A DNA stretch of 64,000 bases from Sporosarcina sp. (GTDB taxonomy: Bacteria > Bacillota > Bacilli > Bacillales_A > Planococcaceae). The stretch covers positions 186,001 through 250,000 of the forward strand of contig JARIDO010000035.1 in NCBI GenBank assembly GCA_029263895.1, given 5' to 3'. The notes beneath the pieces are model-generated. The model worked only from the letters and a program-made list of their open reading frames with translations. It made no database searches and was not told the origin of the DNA. The position numbers were made by a program, and so were the translations under genes. Shown one piece after another: positions 42,774 through 52,412 of the stretch. The stretch's first letter is position 1; every line of letters begins with the position of its first letter.

Positions 42774-43475
42774 ATGAGCGGGTTTGTCATGGCGCTGATA
42801 CAGCTATGGCTCGAAGTTCCTGCAGTGCTCGGATACATTCGAGGGCAAGCTTTCCAACGACCTTTATCAAAGGAAGAAGAAGCGGCTTGTTTAGAACGTT
42901 TAGCAAATGGTGACGAGGATGCAAGAGATGAATTAATTGAGCGTAACATGCGTCTTGTTGCACATATCGTAAAAAAATTCCATCCAAAACACGAACTATT
43001 AGACGATTACATTTCAATAGGTACTATCGGTTTAATGAAAGCCGTCAATAGTTTCACACCTGAACGCAAAACGAAGCTAGCAACGTATGCTGCTCGATGT
43101 ATTGAAAACGAAATTCTAATGTTTCTTAGAACACAGAAAAAAGTTCAAAAAGACGTTTCTCTCTTTGACCCCATCGGTATGGATAAAGATGGGCAATCGT
43201 TACAAATTGCTGATTTGCTCCAAACAGACGACATAACACCTGTAGACGAAGTCGAACAAAAGGAAAGAAAAGAAAGGCTTTATCGTCATTTAGGAAAACT
43301 TGACTCTCGAGAACTTGAAATCATTCAAAGACGATATGGCTTGTTAGATGATCAACCAATGACACAAAAGGAAATTGCTGAACAACTGGATATTTCAAGA
43401 AGTTACGTTTCGAGGATTGAAAAAAGAGCAATCGTAAAATTATATCAGTTATTCAAACATGAATATAACGATTAA
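42774..43475 (+). CDS. sigK: RNA polymerase sporulation sigma factor SigK, single intact gene
   Basis: RNMRLVAHIVKKFHPKHELLDDYISIGTIGLMKAVNSFTPERKTKLATYAARCIENEILMFLRTQKKVQKDVSLFDPIG; ATG at 42774 preceded by AGGAGGTGACCCG. Confidence 0.9.
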   Translation: MSGFVMALIQLWLEVPAVLGYIRGQAFQRPLSKEEEAACLERLANGDEDARDELIERNMRLVAHIVKKFHPKHELLDDYISIGTIGLMKAVNSFTPERKTKLATYAARCIENEILMFLRTQKKVQKDVSLFDPIGMDKDGQSLQIADLLQTDDITPVDEVEQKERKERLYRHLGKLDSRELEIIQRRYGLLDDQPMTQKEIAEQLDISRSYVSRIEKRAIVKLYQLFKHEYND

Positions 43476-43534
43476 AAAGACGTTTCCAAGGGGAAGAGAT
43501 CCCTACAATGGAAACGCCTCTTTTTATCTGTTTT

Positions 43535-43621
43535 TTAATCAGCTTTAACCTCACGGGAAATGAAAACAACAATTACAGAACTAATAATGAAAACGCCACC
43601 CATTAGCAAAAACAGCTCCAT
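43535..43621 (-). CDS. 28-aa single-TM microprotein (not in supplied ORF list)
   Basis: MELFLLMGGVFIISSVIVVFISREVKAD; preceded by GGAGGGTCACAAA. Confidence 0.6.
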   Translation of the reverse strand: MELFLLMGGVFIISSVIVVFISREVKAD

Positions 43622-43683
43622 TTTGTGACCCTCCTTCACAACAAATATGTATGATTCAATCATACATCTATCTTATCACGGAT

Positions 43684-44379
43684 TCATTTAAATTTCGATA
43701 ACGCTTTTAAGACAACATCTGTTGAATGTTGAGCAGCAATAGGCAAAAACTCATCAAAACTTAATGATGACTGCTTTCCTGCAATATCAGACAATGCACG
43801 AATAACGACAAAAGGTGTTCCGAATTGATGGCATACTTGAGCAACTGCGGCTGCTTCCATTTCTGCAGCAATCATCGTTGGAAATTGCTCTCTAACTTGT
43901 TCTACATAATTTGAATCACTCATAAACGTATCGCCAGAAGCAATTAAACCAGTCGTATGAGCGTGTCTACCTACCTCATCAACTGCAGCGCGTGCAATAT
44001 CAACTAATGCAGGGTCTGCAATATAGGCAGCCGGATGACCAGGTACTTGACCAATTTCATATCCAAAAGCAGTTACATCAACATCATGATGACGCACTTC
44101 ATTAGAGATAACTACCGTACCGATTTCTAATGATTCTTTAAAGCCACCAGCAGATCCTGTATTTAAAACGACGTCTGGATTAAATTTCGTTAGTAGTATT
44201 GTAGTTGCGATCGCCGCATTTACTTTACCGATACCACTTTTTACTAAGATAACATCGCGATTAACGATTTGTCCTTCTATAAACTCACAGCCTGCGATTT
44301 CGGTTAGTGTTGGCGTTGTAATTTCTTTACGAAGTAATTCTACTTCTTCTTCCATCGCACCAATAATTGCGATTTTCAT
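43684..44379 (-). CDS. mtnN: 5'-methylthioadenosine/S-adenosylhomocysteine nucleosidase
   Basis: MKIAIIGAMEEEVELLR, VLNTGSAGGF, AAEMEAAAVAQVCHQFGTPFVVIRALSD. Confidence 0.97.
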   Translation of the reverse strand: MKIAIIGAMEEEVELLRKEITTPTLTEIAGCEFIEGQIVNRDVILVKSGIGKVNAAIATTILLTKFNPDVVLNTGSAGGFKESLEIGTVVISNEVRHHDVDVTAFGYEIGQVPGHPAAYIADPALVDIARAAVDEVGRHAHTTGLIASGDTFMSDSNYVEQVREQFPTMIAAEMEAAAVAQVCHQFGTPFVVIRALSDIAGKQSSLSFDEFLPIAAQHSTDVVLKALSKFK

Positions 44380-44417
44380 CGTTATCTCTCCAATTCTTTT
44401 TATAAAATTACTACGAG

Positions 44418-45092
44418 TTAATAACTATTCTCTAATGTTGTCAAAACTTCTTTTTTTATAGGTTTCCAACCTTCGCCGTCAACCCATTCAATATATACCC
44501 TATATTTTTCTTTTTTGTCTAGTGTTGAAACGACTCCGATTGCACTTTGTGGACCGCCACCATTTTTAATTCTATGAAATATCATTGATTTGATAGGTAA
44601 CCCTGTAGCATACGCCAATGCATCTTTCTTCTCGTTATAATCAATTGCACCCTCAGCGTATACAGACACATGTTCACCTGTTTGTGCTGTACCTATCGGT
44701 TCCCATGATGTATCTACAATGGACTCCGAGACTATTTCATCTTCGGATGCGAGTGTCGTAACTTTTCCTGGATTTTCTGAAACTTGAGTGCCATTAACTT
44801 CTTCTGACGATTTATCAGAAGCATCCTCATTAGCATCTTTTTCAGTCTTTTTATTTTTCAAAGCTTTTTCTTTAGACTTTGATTGGTCACCTTCCTTACT
44901 GACACCAATCGTTGAATCTTTCTCACTTAGCTGTTCGACTTTTTTAGCATCTTTCATATTAAAAACGATTATTACTCCAACTACTATAATGAGTATCGTA
45001 ACAACAGCAATCATCGTATTTAAAATACTGTTAGATTTATTTCGTCTTCTTTTACGACCAATTCTTGAAAAATCAGGTTCGCGTTCATTCAT
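44418..45092 (-). CDS. yrrS: YrrS/DUF1510 family membrane protein
   Basis: N-terminal TM, charged linker, C-terminal WEPIGTAQTGEHVSVY...W.EGWKP; position upstream of mtnN and near greA. Confidence 0.82.
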   Translation of the reverse strand: MNEREPDFSRIGRKRRRNKSNSILNTMIAVVTILIIVVGVIIVFNMKDAKKVEQLSEKDSTIGVSKEGDQSKSKEKALKNKKTEKDANEDASDKSSEEVNGTQVSENPGKVTTLASEDEIVSESIVDTSWEPIGTAQTGEHVSVYAEGAIDYNEKKDALAYATGLPIKSMIFHRIKNGGGPQSAIGVVSTLDKKEKYRVYIEWVDGEGWKPIKKEVLTTLENSY

Positions 45093-45154
45093 GTATGATC
45101 AACTCCCCTTCGTTTAGTGATGTCTTGCGTAAGAACTTTCATGTTACGTAGTGG

Positions 45155-45200
45155 TTCAAAAGTGAAAAACCGCCTTCATATAAGAAGGCGGTCTTATCGG
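45155..45200 (-). terminator. terminator downstream of greA
   Basis: AAACCGCCTTCATATAAGAAGGCGGTCTTAT. Confidence 0.75.
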
Positions 45201-45204
45201 TTAA

Positions 45205-45681
45205 TCATTTAATGCCTAGTATAGTTACCGACATTTCTCCACCCGGGGTTACAATTCTTACTTCATCCCCTTTTGAACGACCAAGAAGCGCTTTCGCTAT
45301 TGGTGAATCATTTGAAATTAACCCTTCAACAGGATTAGCTTCTGCAGAACCGACTATTGTGTACGTTTCCTCATCGCCGTTTGGTAATTCTTTGAATGTT
45401 ACTGTTTTACCTAGACGAACTTCATCCGTATTCAGTTCATCTTCTGTTATGATAACAGCGTTCCGAATCATCCCTTCAAGTGTAGAAATCTTTCCTTCTA
45501 CAAATGCTTGGTCTTCTTTAGCTGAATCATATTCAGAGTTCTCAGATAAATCTCCGTAACTTCTTGCAATTTTAATACGTTCTACAACTTCTTTACGTTT
45601 AACCGTCTTTAATAATTCTAGTTCTTCTTCGAGCTTCACTTTACCAGAAGCCGTCATAGGAAATTTCTTTTCAGTAATCAT
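45205..45681 (-). CDS. greA: transcription elongation factor GreA
   Basis: [61 protein letters not shown]; start corrected to MITEKK. Confidence 0.96.
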   Translation of the reverse strand: MITEKKFPMTASGKVKLEEELELLKTVKRKEVVERIKIARSYGDLSENSEYDSAKEDQAFVEGKISTLEGMIRNAVIITEDELNTDEVRLGKTVTFKELPNGDEETYTIVGSAEANPVEGLISNDSPIAKALLGRSKGDEVRIVTPGGEMSVTILGIK

Positions 45682-45784
45682 TTCATATCCACTCCTCAAA
45701 TTGCTGTTCATAAAAATACTATGCCGCTCCTATAGCAGGTATGCGACATAGATTCCTTATATATCAAATTCTGTCACCATTATA

Positions 45785-46423
45785 TTACAGTTCAGAATTA
45801 GATTCAAGAATTGTTTTTATTTTCGTAACCATGAGATCAATTGCAACCTCATTATGGCCACCCTCCGGAATAATAATGTCTGCATATTTCTTTGTAGGTT
45901 CAATAAACTGATTATGCATAGGACGAACAACTGACATATATTGATCGATGACAGATTCAATCGTTCTACCTCTTTCATTCAAATCCCGCATTATCCTTCT
46001 AATAATACGCAAGTCTGCATCGGTATCTACAAACAATTTAATATCCATTAACTCCCGAAGACGTGCGTCTTCTAACACAAGTATGCCTTCGAGTATAATT
46101 ACATCTTTTGGTGCAATGATAACCGTTTCTTCTGCTCTCGTGTGCAAAGAGTAATCATAAACTGGTTTTTCAATCTTTGTCCGATTTAATAACATTTGAA
46201 TATGTTTGATTAACAAATCCGTATCGAATGCTAAAGGCTGATCATAATTTGTTTCTAGCCTTTGAGCAAATTCTAGATGCGATTGATCTTTATAATAATA
46301 ATCTTGTTCAATGACAACGACCGAGTGCTCTTTAAACACATCATATATAGAGTTTGTCACACTGGTTTTACCTGATCCAGAACCACCAGCGATACCGATG
46401 ACAAGAGGCTTTTTTGTATGCAT
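45785..46423 (-). CDS. udk: uridine kinase
   Basis: [42 protein letters not shown]. Confidence 0.97.
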   Translation of the reverse strand: MHTKKPLVIGIAGGSGSGKTSVTNSIYDVFKEHSVVVIEQDYYYKDQSHLEFAQRLETNYDQPLAFDTDLLIKHIQMLLNRTKIEKPVYDYSLHTRAEETVIIAPKDVIILEGILVLEDARLRELMDIKLFVDTDADLRIIRRIMRDLNERGRTIESVIDQYMSVVRPMHNQFIEPTKKYADIIIPEGGHNEVAIDLMVTKIKTILESNSEL

Positions 46424-46483
46424 GAAACGACTCTCCTAATTGTGGAAAAATCCCATTAGAACGGGATACCAACTATCTCTTTT

Positions 46484-47119
46484 TTATTTTTTAACAGCAA
46501 TTAAAATACCATCACCGACAGGCAATAACGATGTCTCATATTCTGGATTAAGCAAAATCCATTTTGTAAATTCTTTTAGATTCCGAATCATTGTTCGATT
46601 ACGTTTTGGCAGCTTTGCATCTTCAATTAAAACCGCACCATGCATGAACATATTATCACAGTATATAATACCACCTGTTTTAACAAATGGAGCATATTTT
46701 TCAAAAAAACGTTTATATTGCCCTTTTGCCGCATCAATGAAAAGCGCATCAAATTCAACTTCTAGATGTTCATTAGAAGTGAGTTCGAGTGCGTCTGCTT
46801 CAATTATAAAGATTCTTTCTTGAAATTCTTTTTGTATAATATATTCAACTGCTTTTTTGTAACGTTCCGCGTCTCTTTCAATCGTGACAATCGTCGCTTC
46901 TGGTAGCCGATCTGCAATACGTATCGCAGAATAACCAATCGCACTCCCAATTTCCAGTATTCTCTTAGGTTGTTGAATTCGTAAAAGACTAATAAATGTA
47001 TCTATTCCAAGACGGTCCATAATCGGCACATGATGTTCGCTTGCGTAATTTTCCATGTCATCAATGATTGGATCTGATACTGATTGGAAACTTTCCATGT
47101 ATTGTCTATAACTCTCCAT
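46484..47119 (-). CDS. trmR: O-methyltransferase family protein (TrmR/YrrM)
   Basis: ILEIGSAIGYSAIRIADRLPEATIVTIERD, ALFIDAAKGQYKRFFE. Confidence 0.88.
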   Translation of the reverse strand: MESYRQYMESFQSVSDPIIDDMENYASEHHVPIMDRLGIDTFISLLRIQQPKRILEIGSAIGYSAIRIADRLPEATIVTIERDAERYKKAVEYIIQKEFQERIFIIEADALELTSNEHLEVEFDALFIDAAKGQYKRFFEKYAPFVKTGGIIYCDNMFMHGAVLIEDAKLPKRNRTMIRNLKEFTKWILLNPEYETSLLPVGDGILIAVKK

Positions 47120-47145
47120 CTATTTTTCTCCTGTTCAATTCATCA

Positions 47146-48270
47146 CTATTCATTAGATATATAAAGTTTTTTATTTTTTAAATGTTCATCATAGGAATCA
47201 GTAAAATGATTTTTCCCATCAGATCCCGCAAGGAAGTATAAGTAGTTTGTTTCAGCGGGTTCGATTACCGCTTCAATTGATAGTTTTCCAGCACCAGCAA
47301 TAGGTCCAGGTGGTAAACCTTTGTTTTGATAAGTATTATAAGGATCTTGCACCTCTAAATCAGAGTAAAGTACACGATCTTTATTTATACCTAGCGCATA
47401 AAGAACTGTTGGATCCGTTTGCAATGGCATTTTGTCTTTTATTCGGTTATTAAATACACTCGCAATCGTTTCACGATCTGTCTTAACAGTAGCTTCTCTT
47501 TCTAAAAGTGAAGCAAACGTTAGGAGCCAATGCACTGATTGACCCATCTCTTCTAAATCAGCTAAATAAGGAGTAACATTCGTCACTGTAGCGTCAATCA
47601 TCGATTCAACAACTGCTTCTACAGATGGTGTTTTTTCAAAGTAAGGGTACGTTGCTGGAAATAAATATCCTTCAAGTGGAAATTTTATATTTTCATTTTT
47701 AATTTCTTCAGTGAAAATGTTTGGATATTTATCAATTAATGAATTAAGCGTGTTATCGTCACTAACATAATCAAGAAACTCTTTTTCTTTAATGCCTGTC
47801 TTTTTTTCAACGATTGTTGCAATTTGAGTTATCGTTAAACCTTCTGGAATGGTCATCGTAAAGACTGGTGTTCGATATACTTTTCCTGTTTTCAAACTTT
47901 TAATTAATTCATCAAAAGTCATCGCTTGTGTTAGTTCATAATTACCCGCTTGAAATTTGGATTCATTATTAAATTTAGCATAGTATTTGAACACACGCGC
48001 ATCTTTAATAACACCCTTTTTTTCTAATACTGCGGAAATTGTACTTAAACCTGATCCAATCGGAATTTCTACTTCAATTACTTTTTCTGATTGCGGATCA
48101 ATGGGTTCGAGTGCATTCGTTATGTACTTATAAACCGCTCTTCCTCCTATTAAACTTACCAATAGAATAATTAGAACAATAATAAGAACTATTTTTCTAA
48201 CCACTTTATATTCTTTCTTCTTTTCAAGCATACGCTCAAACATTACTTCTTTCTTATCATTATTATCCAT
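47146..48270 (-). CDS. mltG: endolytic murein transglycosylase MltG (YceG-like)
   Basis: TM plus YceG domain; ASLLEREA, NRIKDKMPLQTDPTVLYALG, YNTYQNKGLPPGPIAGAG. Confidence 0.95.
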   Translation of the reverse strand: MDNNDKKEVMFERMLEKKKEYKVVRKIVLIIVLIILLVSLIGGRAVYKYITNALEPIDPQSEKVIEVEIPIGSGLSTISAVLEKKGVIKDARVFKYYAKFNNESKFQAGNYELTQAMTFDELIKSLKTGKVYRTPVFTMTIPEGLTITQIATIVEKKTGIKEKEFLDYVSDDNTLNSLIDKYPNIFTEEIKNENIKFPLEGYLFPATYPYFEKTPSVEAVVESMIDATVTNVTPYLADLEEMGQSVHWLLTFASLLEREATVKTDRETIASVFNNRIKDKMPLQTDPTVLYALGINKDRVLYSDLEVQDPYNTYQNKGLPPGPIAGAGKLSIEAVIEPAETNYLYFLAGSDGKNHFTDSYDEHLKNKKLYISNE

Positions 48271-48350
48271 TTTGGCTCACCCCTTTCAGGTAATAAGATG
48301 ATTTATGCTTATCTATAATGAAAAATCTATTCTTCTTCATAAGAAAAAAA

Positions 48351-48372
48351 GGACGGTCTGCACCGTCCTAAT
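48351..48372 (-). terminator. terminator downstream of yrzB
   Basis: AGGACGGTCTGCACCGTCCT. Confidence 0.7.
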
Positions 48373-48386
48373 CGTGCATGTATGGA

Positions 48387-48713
48387 TTACTCTTCTTCCG
48401 CTTCTTCTTCCTCAATGAAAGTATTCAACATTTCTTCAATCATTTCCCACTCTGCATCATCTTCGATTGGCATCAATTCACCGTCTTCATTGTTTTCAGA
48501 AGGTATGAATGAAGATGCGTGGATTTCCACCTCTTCGTCATCATCAGGTTGGTCTTCACCTAGAATATGATAAAGTACATATGACTTTCCAAACTCTTCT
48601 GATTCAAATGTGAATATAACTTCACACACATGCTCATTTCCGTTCTCGTCTACTATTGTCATCGTTTCTTGTCCGTGTTCCATTCCAATCACCTCATCGA
48701 TTATTTTTGTCAA
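48387..48713 (-). CDS. yrzB: DUF1292 family protein (YrzB)
   Basis: [31 protein letters not shown]..., acidic C-terminus. Confidence 0.88.
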   Translation of the reverse strand: MTKIIDEVIGMEHGQETMTIVDENGNEHVCEVIFTFESEEFGKSYVLYHILGEDQPDDDEEVEIHASSFIPSENNEDGELMPIEDDAEWEMIEEMLNTFIEEEEAEEE

Positions 48714-49113
48714 GATACCCTTGCAGGATCATAACAGCTGCCATCTTATCAATGACAGACTTTCTTTTTTTCCGACTTACATCCGCGTCGATTAAAACAC
48801 GTTCTGCTGCCATTGTAGTCAAACGCTCGTCCCACAATTCAACAGCTAATCCAAAGTTTTTTCTAAGAAGCTCTGCAAACCTCTCAGAAGCTTCCCCCCT
48901 TGGACCAACTGTGTTATTCATGTTCTTCGGAAAACCTACAACAAAACTGCTCACTTCATACTGTGCAACGAGTTCTCCGATTCTGTCCACACCAAAGTAG
49001 CCGGCACCTTCATCAATTTTAATTGTTTCTATGCCTTGGGCTGTCCAGCCAAAGGCATCACTGATGGCGATACCGACTGTTTTAGTGCCTACATCTAATC
49101 CCATAATTCTCAA
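48694..49113 (-). CDS. ruvX: Holliday junction resolvase RuvX / YqgF
   Basis: [60 protein letters not shown]. Confidence 0.95.
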   Translation of the reverse strand: MRIMGLDVGTKTVGIAISDAFGWTAQGIETIKIDEGAGYFGVDRIGELVAQYEVSSFVVGFPKNMNNTVGPRGEASERFAELLRKNFGLAVELWDERLTTMAAERVLIDADVSRKKRKSVIDKMAAVMILQGYLDKNNR

Positions 49114-49382
49114 TCTGTAATGCCCCCGTTTTCTCGAACATAAAACTTTACAAGTTCTTCTAAAATCTCATCTCGTTCAAGTTTCCGAATGATATTTCTG
49201 GCATCTTCGTGACGAGGTATATAGGCAGGATCTCCCGATAGTAGATAGCCAACAATTTGATTAATTGGATTGTATCCTTTTTCGTCTAGCGCCTTGTATA
49301 CATGAAGCATCACTTGCTTAACTTCTTGTTCCATCGACTCTTCTGGAAAATTGAACTTCATCGTCTTATCGTGTGATTCCAA
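49110..49382 (-). CDS. ireB: IreB family regulatory phosphoprotein (YrzL, DUF965)
   Basis: [11 protein letters not shown]..., [49 protein letters not shown] start proposed at 49382. Confidence 0.9.
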   Translation of the reverse strand: MESHDKTMKFNFPEESMEQEVKQVMLHVYKALDEKGYNPINQIVGYLLSGDPAYIPRHEDARNIIRKLERDEILEELVKFYVRENGGITD

Positions 49383-49462
49383 GATCGACACCCCGCTTTC
49401 CGAATATCGGTTAACCATTTGTAAGAACAGCATAACTAATTATAACTGATAGAGACAATTGG

Positions 49463-52096
49463 TTAAATAGATTTGACATAATCATACACGGATTGAAGTG
49501 CATCATCAAGTTTAGATACATCTTTCGCACCCGCCATAGCCATATCAGGTCGCCCTCCGCCTTTGCCATCACAGATTGCTGCAACATGACTAACTATTTT
49601 ACCAGCATGATACTGACTAGTTTTCAAGTCTTCTGTAACACCAGAGATTAACATTACTTTTCCATCAATTGCAGCACCAAGTACTATAACACCTTTGGAA
49701 ACTTTTTGCTTAAGTTCATCCATCATTTGACGAAGCCCGTTATTATCTTTTACATCTACTTTAGATGCAATCACTGTAATATCATCTATTTGATGAGCTG
49801 TCGCTATGATGTCTGTTAATTGATTATTACCTAGCTTCGCAGAAAGGGATTCATTTTCACGATGTAAGTCTTTCAAATCAGTTAGTAACGTACTTATTTT
49901 CGAAATAATTTCTTTAGAGTTAGACTTCACTAAGTTAGACGCTTGGAGCAATAGTGTTTCTTCCTCTTTCATTGCATAATAAGCTTGTTGTCCAGTTAAT
50001 GCTTCGATACGTCTTGTTCCCGCACCTATTCCACTTTCAGACACTAGTTTAAATAAACCGATAACAGATGTAGCTTCTACATGACAACCACCACATAACT
50101 CTAATGAATAATCGCCTACAGTCACTACACGAACAACATCTCCATATTTTTCACCAAACAGAGCCATTGCGCCCATTTCTTTTGCTTCAACGATTGGTTT
50201 TTCAACGATGCTCACCGTAATATCTTGCCATATTTTTTCGTTAACGCGCTGTTCTATTTTTTGAACCTCTTCTTTTGTTACTTGACCAAAATGAGAGAAG
50301 TCAAACCTCAAACGATCTGGCCCTACATAGGACCCCGCTTGGTTCACGTGCTCCCCTAATACTTCTTTCAGTGCTTTGTGTAATAAATGTGTCGCGGTAT
50401 GATTTTTCACCGTATTCTTTCTCAATTGCTCATCTACATGAGCAACGACAACTGAACCGACAAGTAACTCACCAGAACGAACAATTGCAGTATGCAAATT
50501 TTGACCGTTTGGTGCTTTTTGTACTTCTATTACATCCGCGATGAACATTTCATTACTTATCGTACCATTATCTGCAACTTGACCTCCACTTTCAGCGTAA
50601 AAAGGAGTTGTTTCTAAAATGAACTGAAATTCTTGTCCTTCTGAAACATGTTTTACTTCTTCGCCACCAACTAAGAGTATCGATAACTTTGATTCACATT
50701 TCAGTTGCGTATAGCCTACAAATTCACTAGGAACTTGTATAGTGCCGAGCACAGCTGATTGAACATGCATCGAGTCAACATCTCGCCTTGCAGCTCTTGC
50801 GCGATTACGTTGTTTTTCCATCTCTTCGTCAAATCCTATTCGATCAACAGTGATTTCTGCCTCTTCAGCAAATTCTTCTGTTAACTCAAACGGAAAACCA
50901 TACGTATCATATAAACGAAATGCATCTACTCCAGAAACAAATTTCTGTTTTGACACTTTTGCATTTTCAATAACACCTGCAAGAATTGTTAAACCTTCAT
51001 TTAATGTTTCGTGAAAACGTGTTTCTTCGTTTTTAATTACTTTCATAATGAAGTCTTTTTTGTCATCCACTTCTGGATAAAAGTCTTTCATATTAGCAGC
51101 AACAATTGGTACAAGATTATACATAAAAGGTTCATGAATACCTAGTTTCTTCGCGAAACGGACGGCTCTTCTTAGTAATCTTCTAAGAACGTAACCTCTT
51201 CCTTCATTCGAAGGTAATGCACCATCTCCGATAGCAAAGGAAACTGTGCGTATATGATCCGCAATAATTTTAAATGCTAAATCTTTGTCATTATCTACGT
51301 CATATTTAGATCCAGATACTCTTTCTACTTCGTGAATAATTGGCATGAACAAATCGGTGTCAAAATTCGTTGGCACGTTTTGAATCACACATGCCATCCG
51401 TTCTAATCCCATGCCTGTATCAATATTCTTGTTCGGAAGTGGCGTATACGTATGGTCTGGATTATGATTGAATTCCGAAAATACCAAATTCCAAATTTCA
51501 AGATATCTATCATTTTCTCCACCAGGATACAATTCCGGATCGGAAAAGTCGTTACCGTAAGCTACTCCACGATCGTAGAAAATTTCAGAGTTCGGTCCAC
51601 TTGGACCTTCTCCTATATCCCAGAAATTACCTTCTAACCGAATGATTCTGTTCTCATCTATACCGATTTTATCACGCCAAATTGCATAAGCTTCATCGTC
51701 CTCAGGGTGAACTGTGACAGATAGTAATTCTTTATCAAAACCAATCCATTGTTCATTCGTTAGAAAATCCCATGCACGTATGATTGCTTCTTCTTTAAAA
51801 TAGTCACCTATTGAAAAGTTTCCAAGCATTTCAAAAAAAGTATGATGGCGAGCTGTCTTTCCAACATTTTCAATATCATTTGTTCGAATGGATTTTTGTG
51901 CGTTCACAATTCTAGGATTATCTGGAATAATACGTCCATCAAAATATTTTTTCAATGTCGCTACCCCACTATTAATCCAAAGCAATGATGCATCATCTAT
52001 CGGCACAAGTGGTGCAGACGGTTCGATTCCGTGACCATGTTCTTCAAAATACGACAAAAACATACTTCTAATTTCAGATGATGATAAATTTTTCAT
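49463..52096 (-). CDS. alaS: alanine--tRNA ligase
   Basis: [22 protein letters not shown]..., [25 protein letters not shown]; start corrected to 52096, since the called ORF runs into the T-box terminator. Confidence 0.97.
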   Translation of the reverse strand: MKNLSSSEIRSMFLSYFEEHGHGIEPSAPLVPIDDASLLWINSGVATLKKYFDGRIIPDNPRIVNAQKSIRTNDIENVGKTARHHTFFEMLGNFSIGDYFKEEAIIRAWDFLTNEQWIGFDKELLSVTVHPEDDEAYAIWRDKIGIDENRIIRLEGNFWDIGEGPSGPNSEIFYDRGVAYGNDFSDPELYPGGENDRYLEIWNLVFSEFNHNPDHTYTPLPNKNIDTGMGLERMACVIQNVPTNFDTDLFMPIIHEVERVSGSKYDVDNDKDLAFKIIADHIRTVSFAIGDGALPSNEGRGYVLRRLLRRAVRFAKKLGIHEPFMYNLVPIVAANMKDFYPEVDDKKDFIMKVIKNEETRFHETLNEGLTILAGVIENAKVSKQKFVSGVDAFRLYDTYGFPFELTEEFAEEAEITVDRIGFDEEMEKQRNRARAARRDVDSMHVQSAVLGTIQVPSEFVGYTQLKCESKLSILLVGGEEVKHVSEGQEFQFILETTPFYAESGGQVADNGTISNEMFIADVIEVQKAPNGQNLHTAIVRSGELLVGSVVVAHVDEQLRKNTVKNHTATHLLHKALKEVLGEHVNQAGSYVGPDRLRFDFSHFGQVTKEEVQKIEQRVNEKIWQDITVSIVEKPIVEAKEMGAMALFGEKYGDVVRVVTVGDYSLELCGGCHVEATSVIGLFKLVSESGIGAGTRRIEALTGQQAYYAMKEEETLLLQASNLVKSNSKEIISKISTLLTDLKDLHRENESLSAKLGNNQLTDIIATAHQIDDITVIASKVDVKDNNGLRQMMDELKQKVSKGVIVLGAAIDGKVMLISGVTEDLKTSQYHAGKIVSHVAAICDGKGGGRPDMAMAGAKDVSKLDDALQSVYDYVKSI

Positions 52097-52137
52097 TTGT
52101 AAAACCTCCCTATGATATAGAACGCGATTAGAACGCA

Positions 52138-52370
52138 TAAAAAACCCCCCATCCTTTAACAAGGACAAGGGGCGAAGAGTTTAATCCGCGGTACCACCCT
52201 ACTTACAACAATAACTACTTGTTGCATCTTTGGTTGCCTTAACGCGGCGGACGGCAGTTTTTAAGTGCACTCTGGAGTAGCTTTTCGACTAACTACCTTC
52301 AAGAAAGTCCTTTCAGCCGTGGGACTTTTTTCTGCACGAGGTAATTCGTGTACTTTCTCCTTCAACGTTT
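52138..52370 (-). promoter_or_regulatory. T-box leader of alaS
   Basis: Minus strand GGGTGGTACCGCGG (plus 52186-52200) followed by CCCC...AAGGAT-GGGG-TTTTTT terminator region immediately before alaS. Confidence 0.9.
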
Positions 52371-52412
52371 TACTTATAGTTATTAGGATTATAGAAAAAA
52401 AAAGCACCTTTG

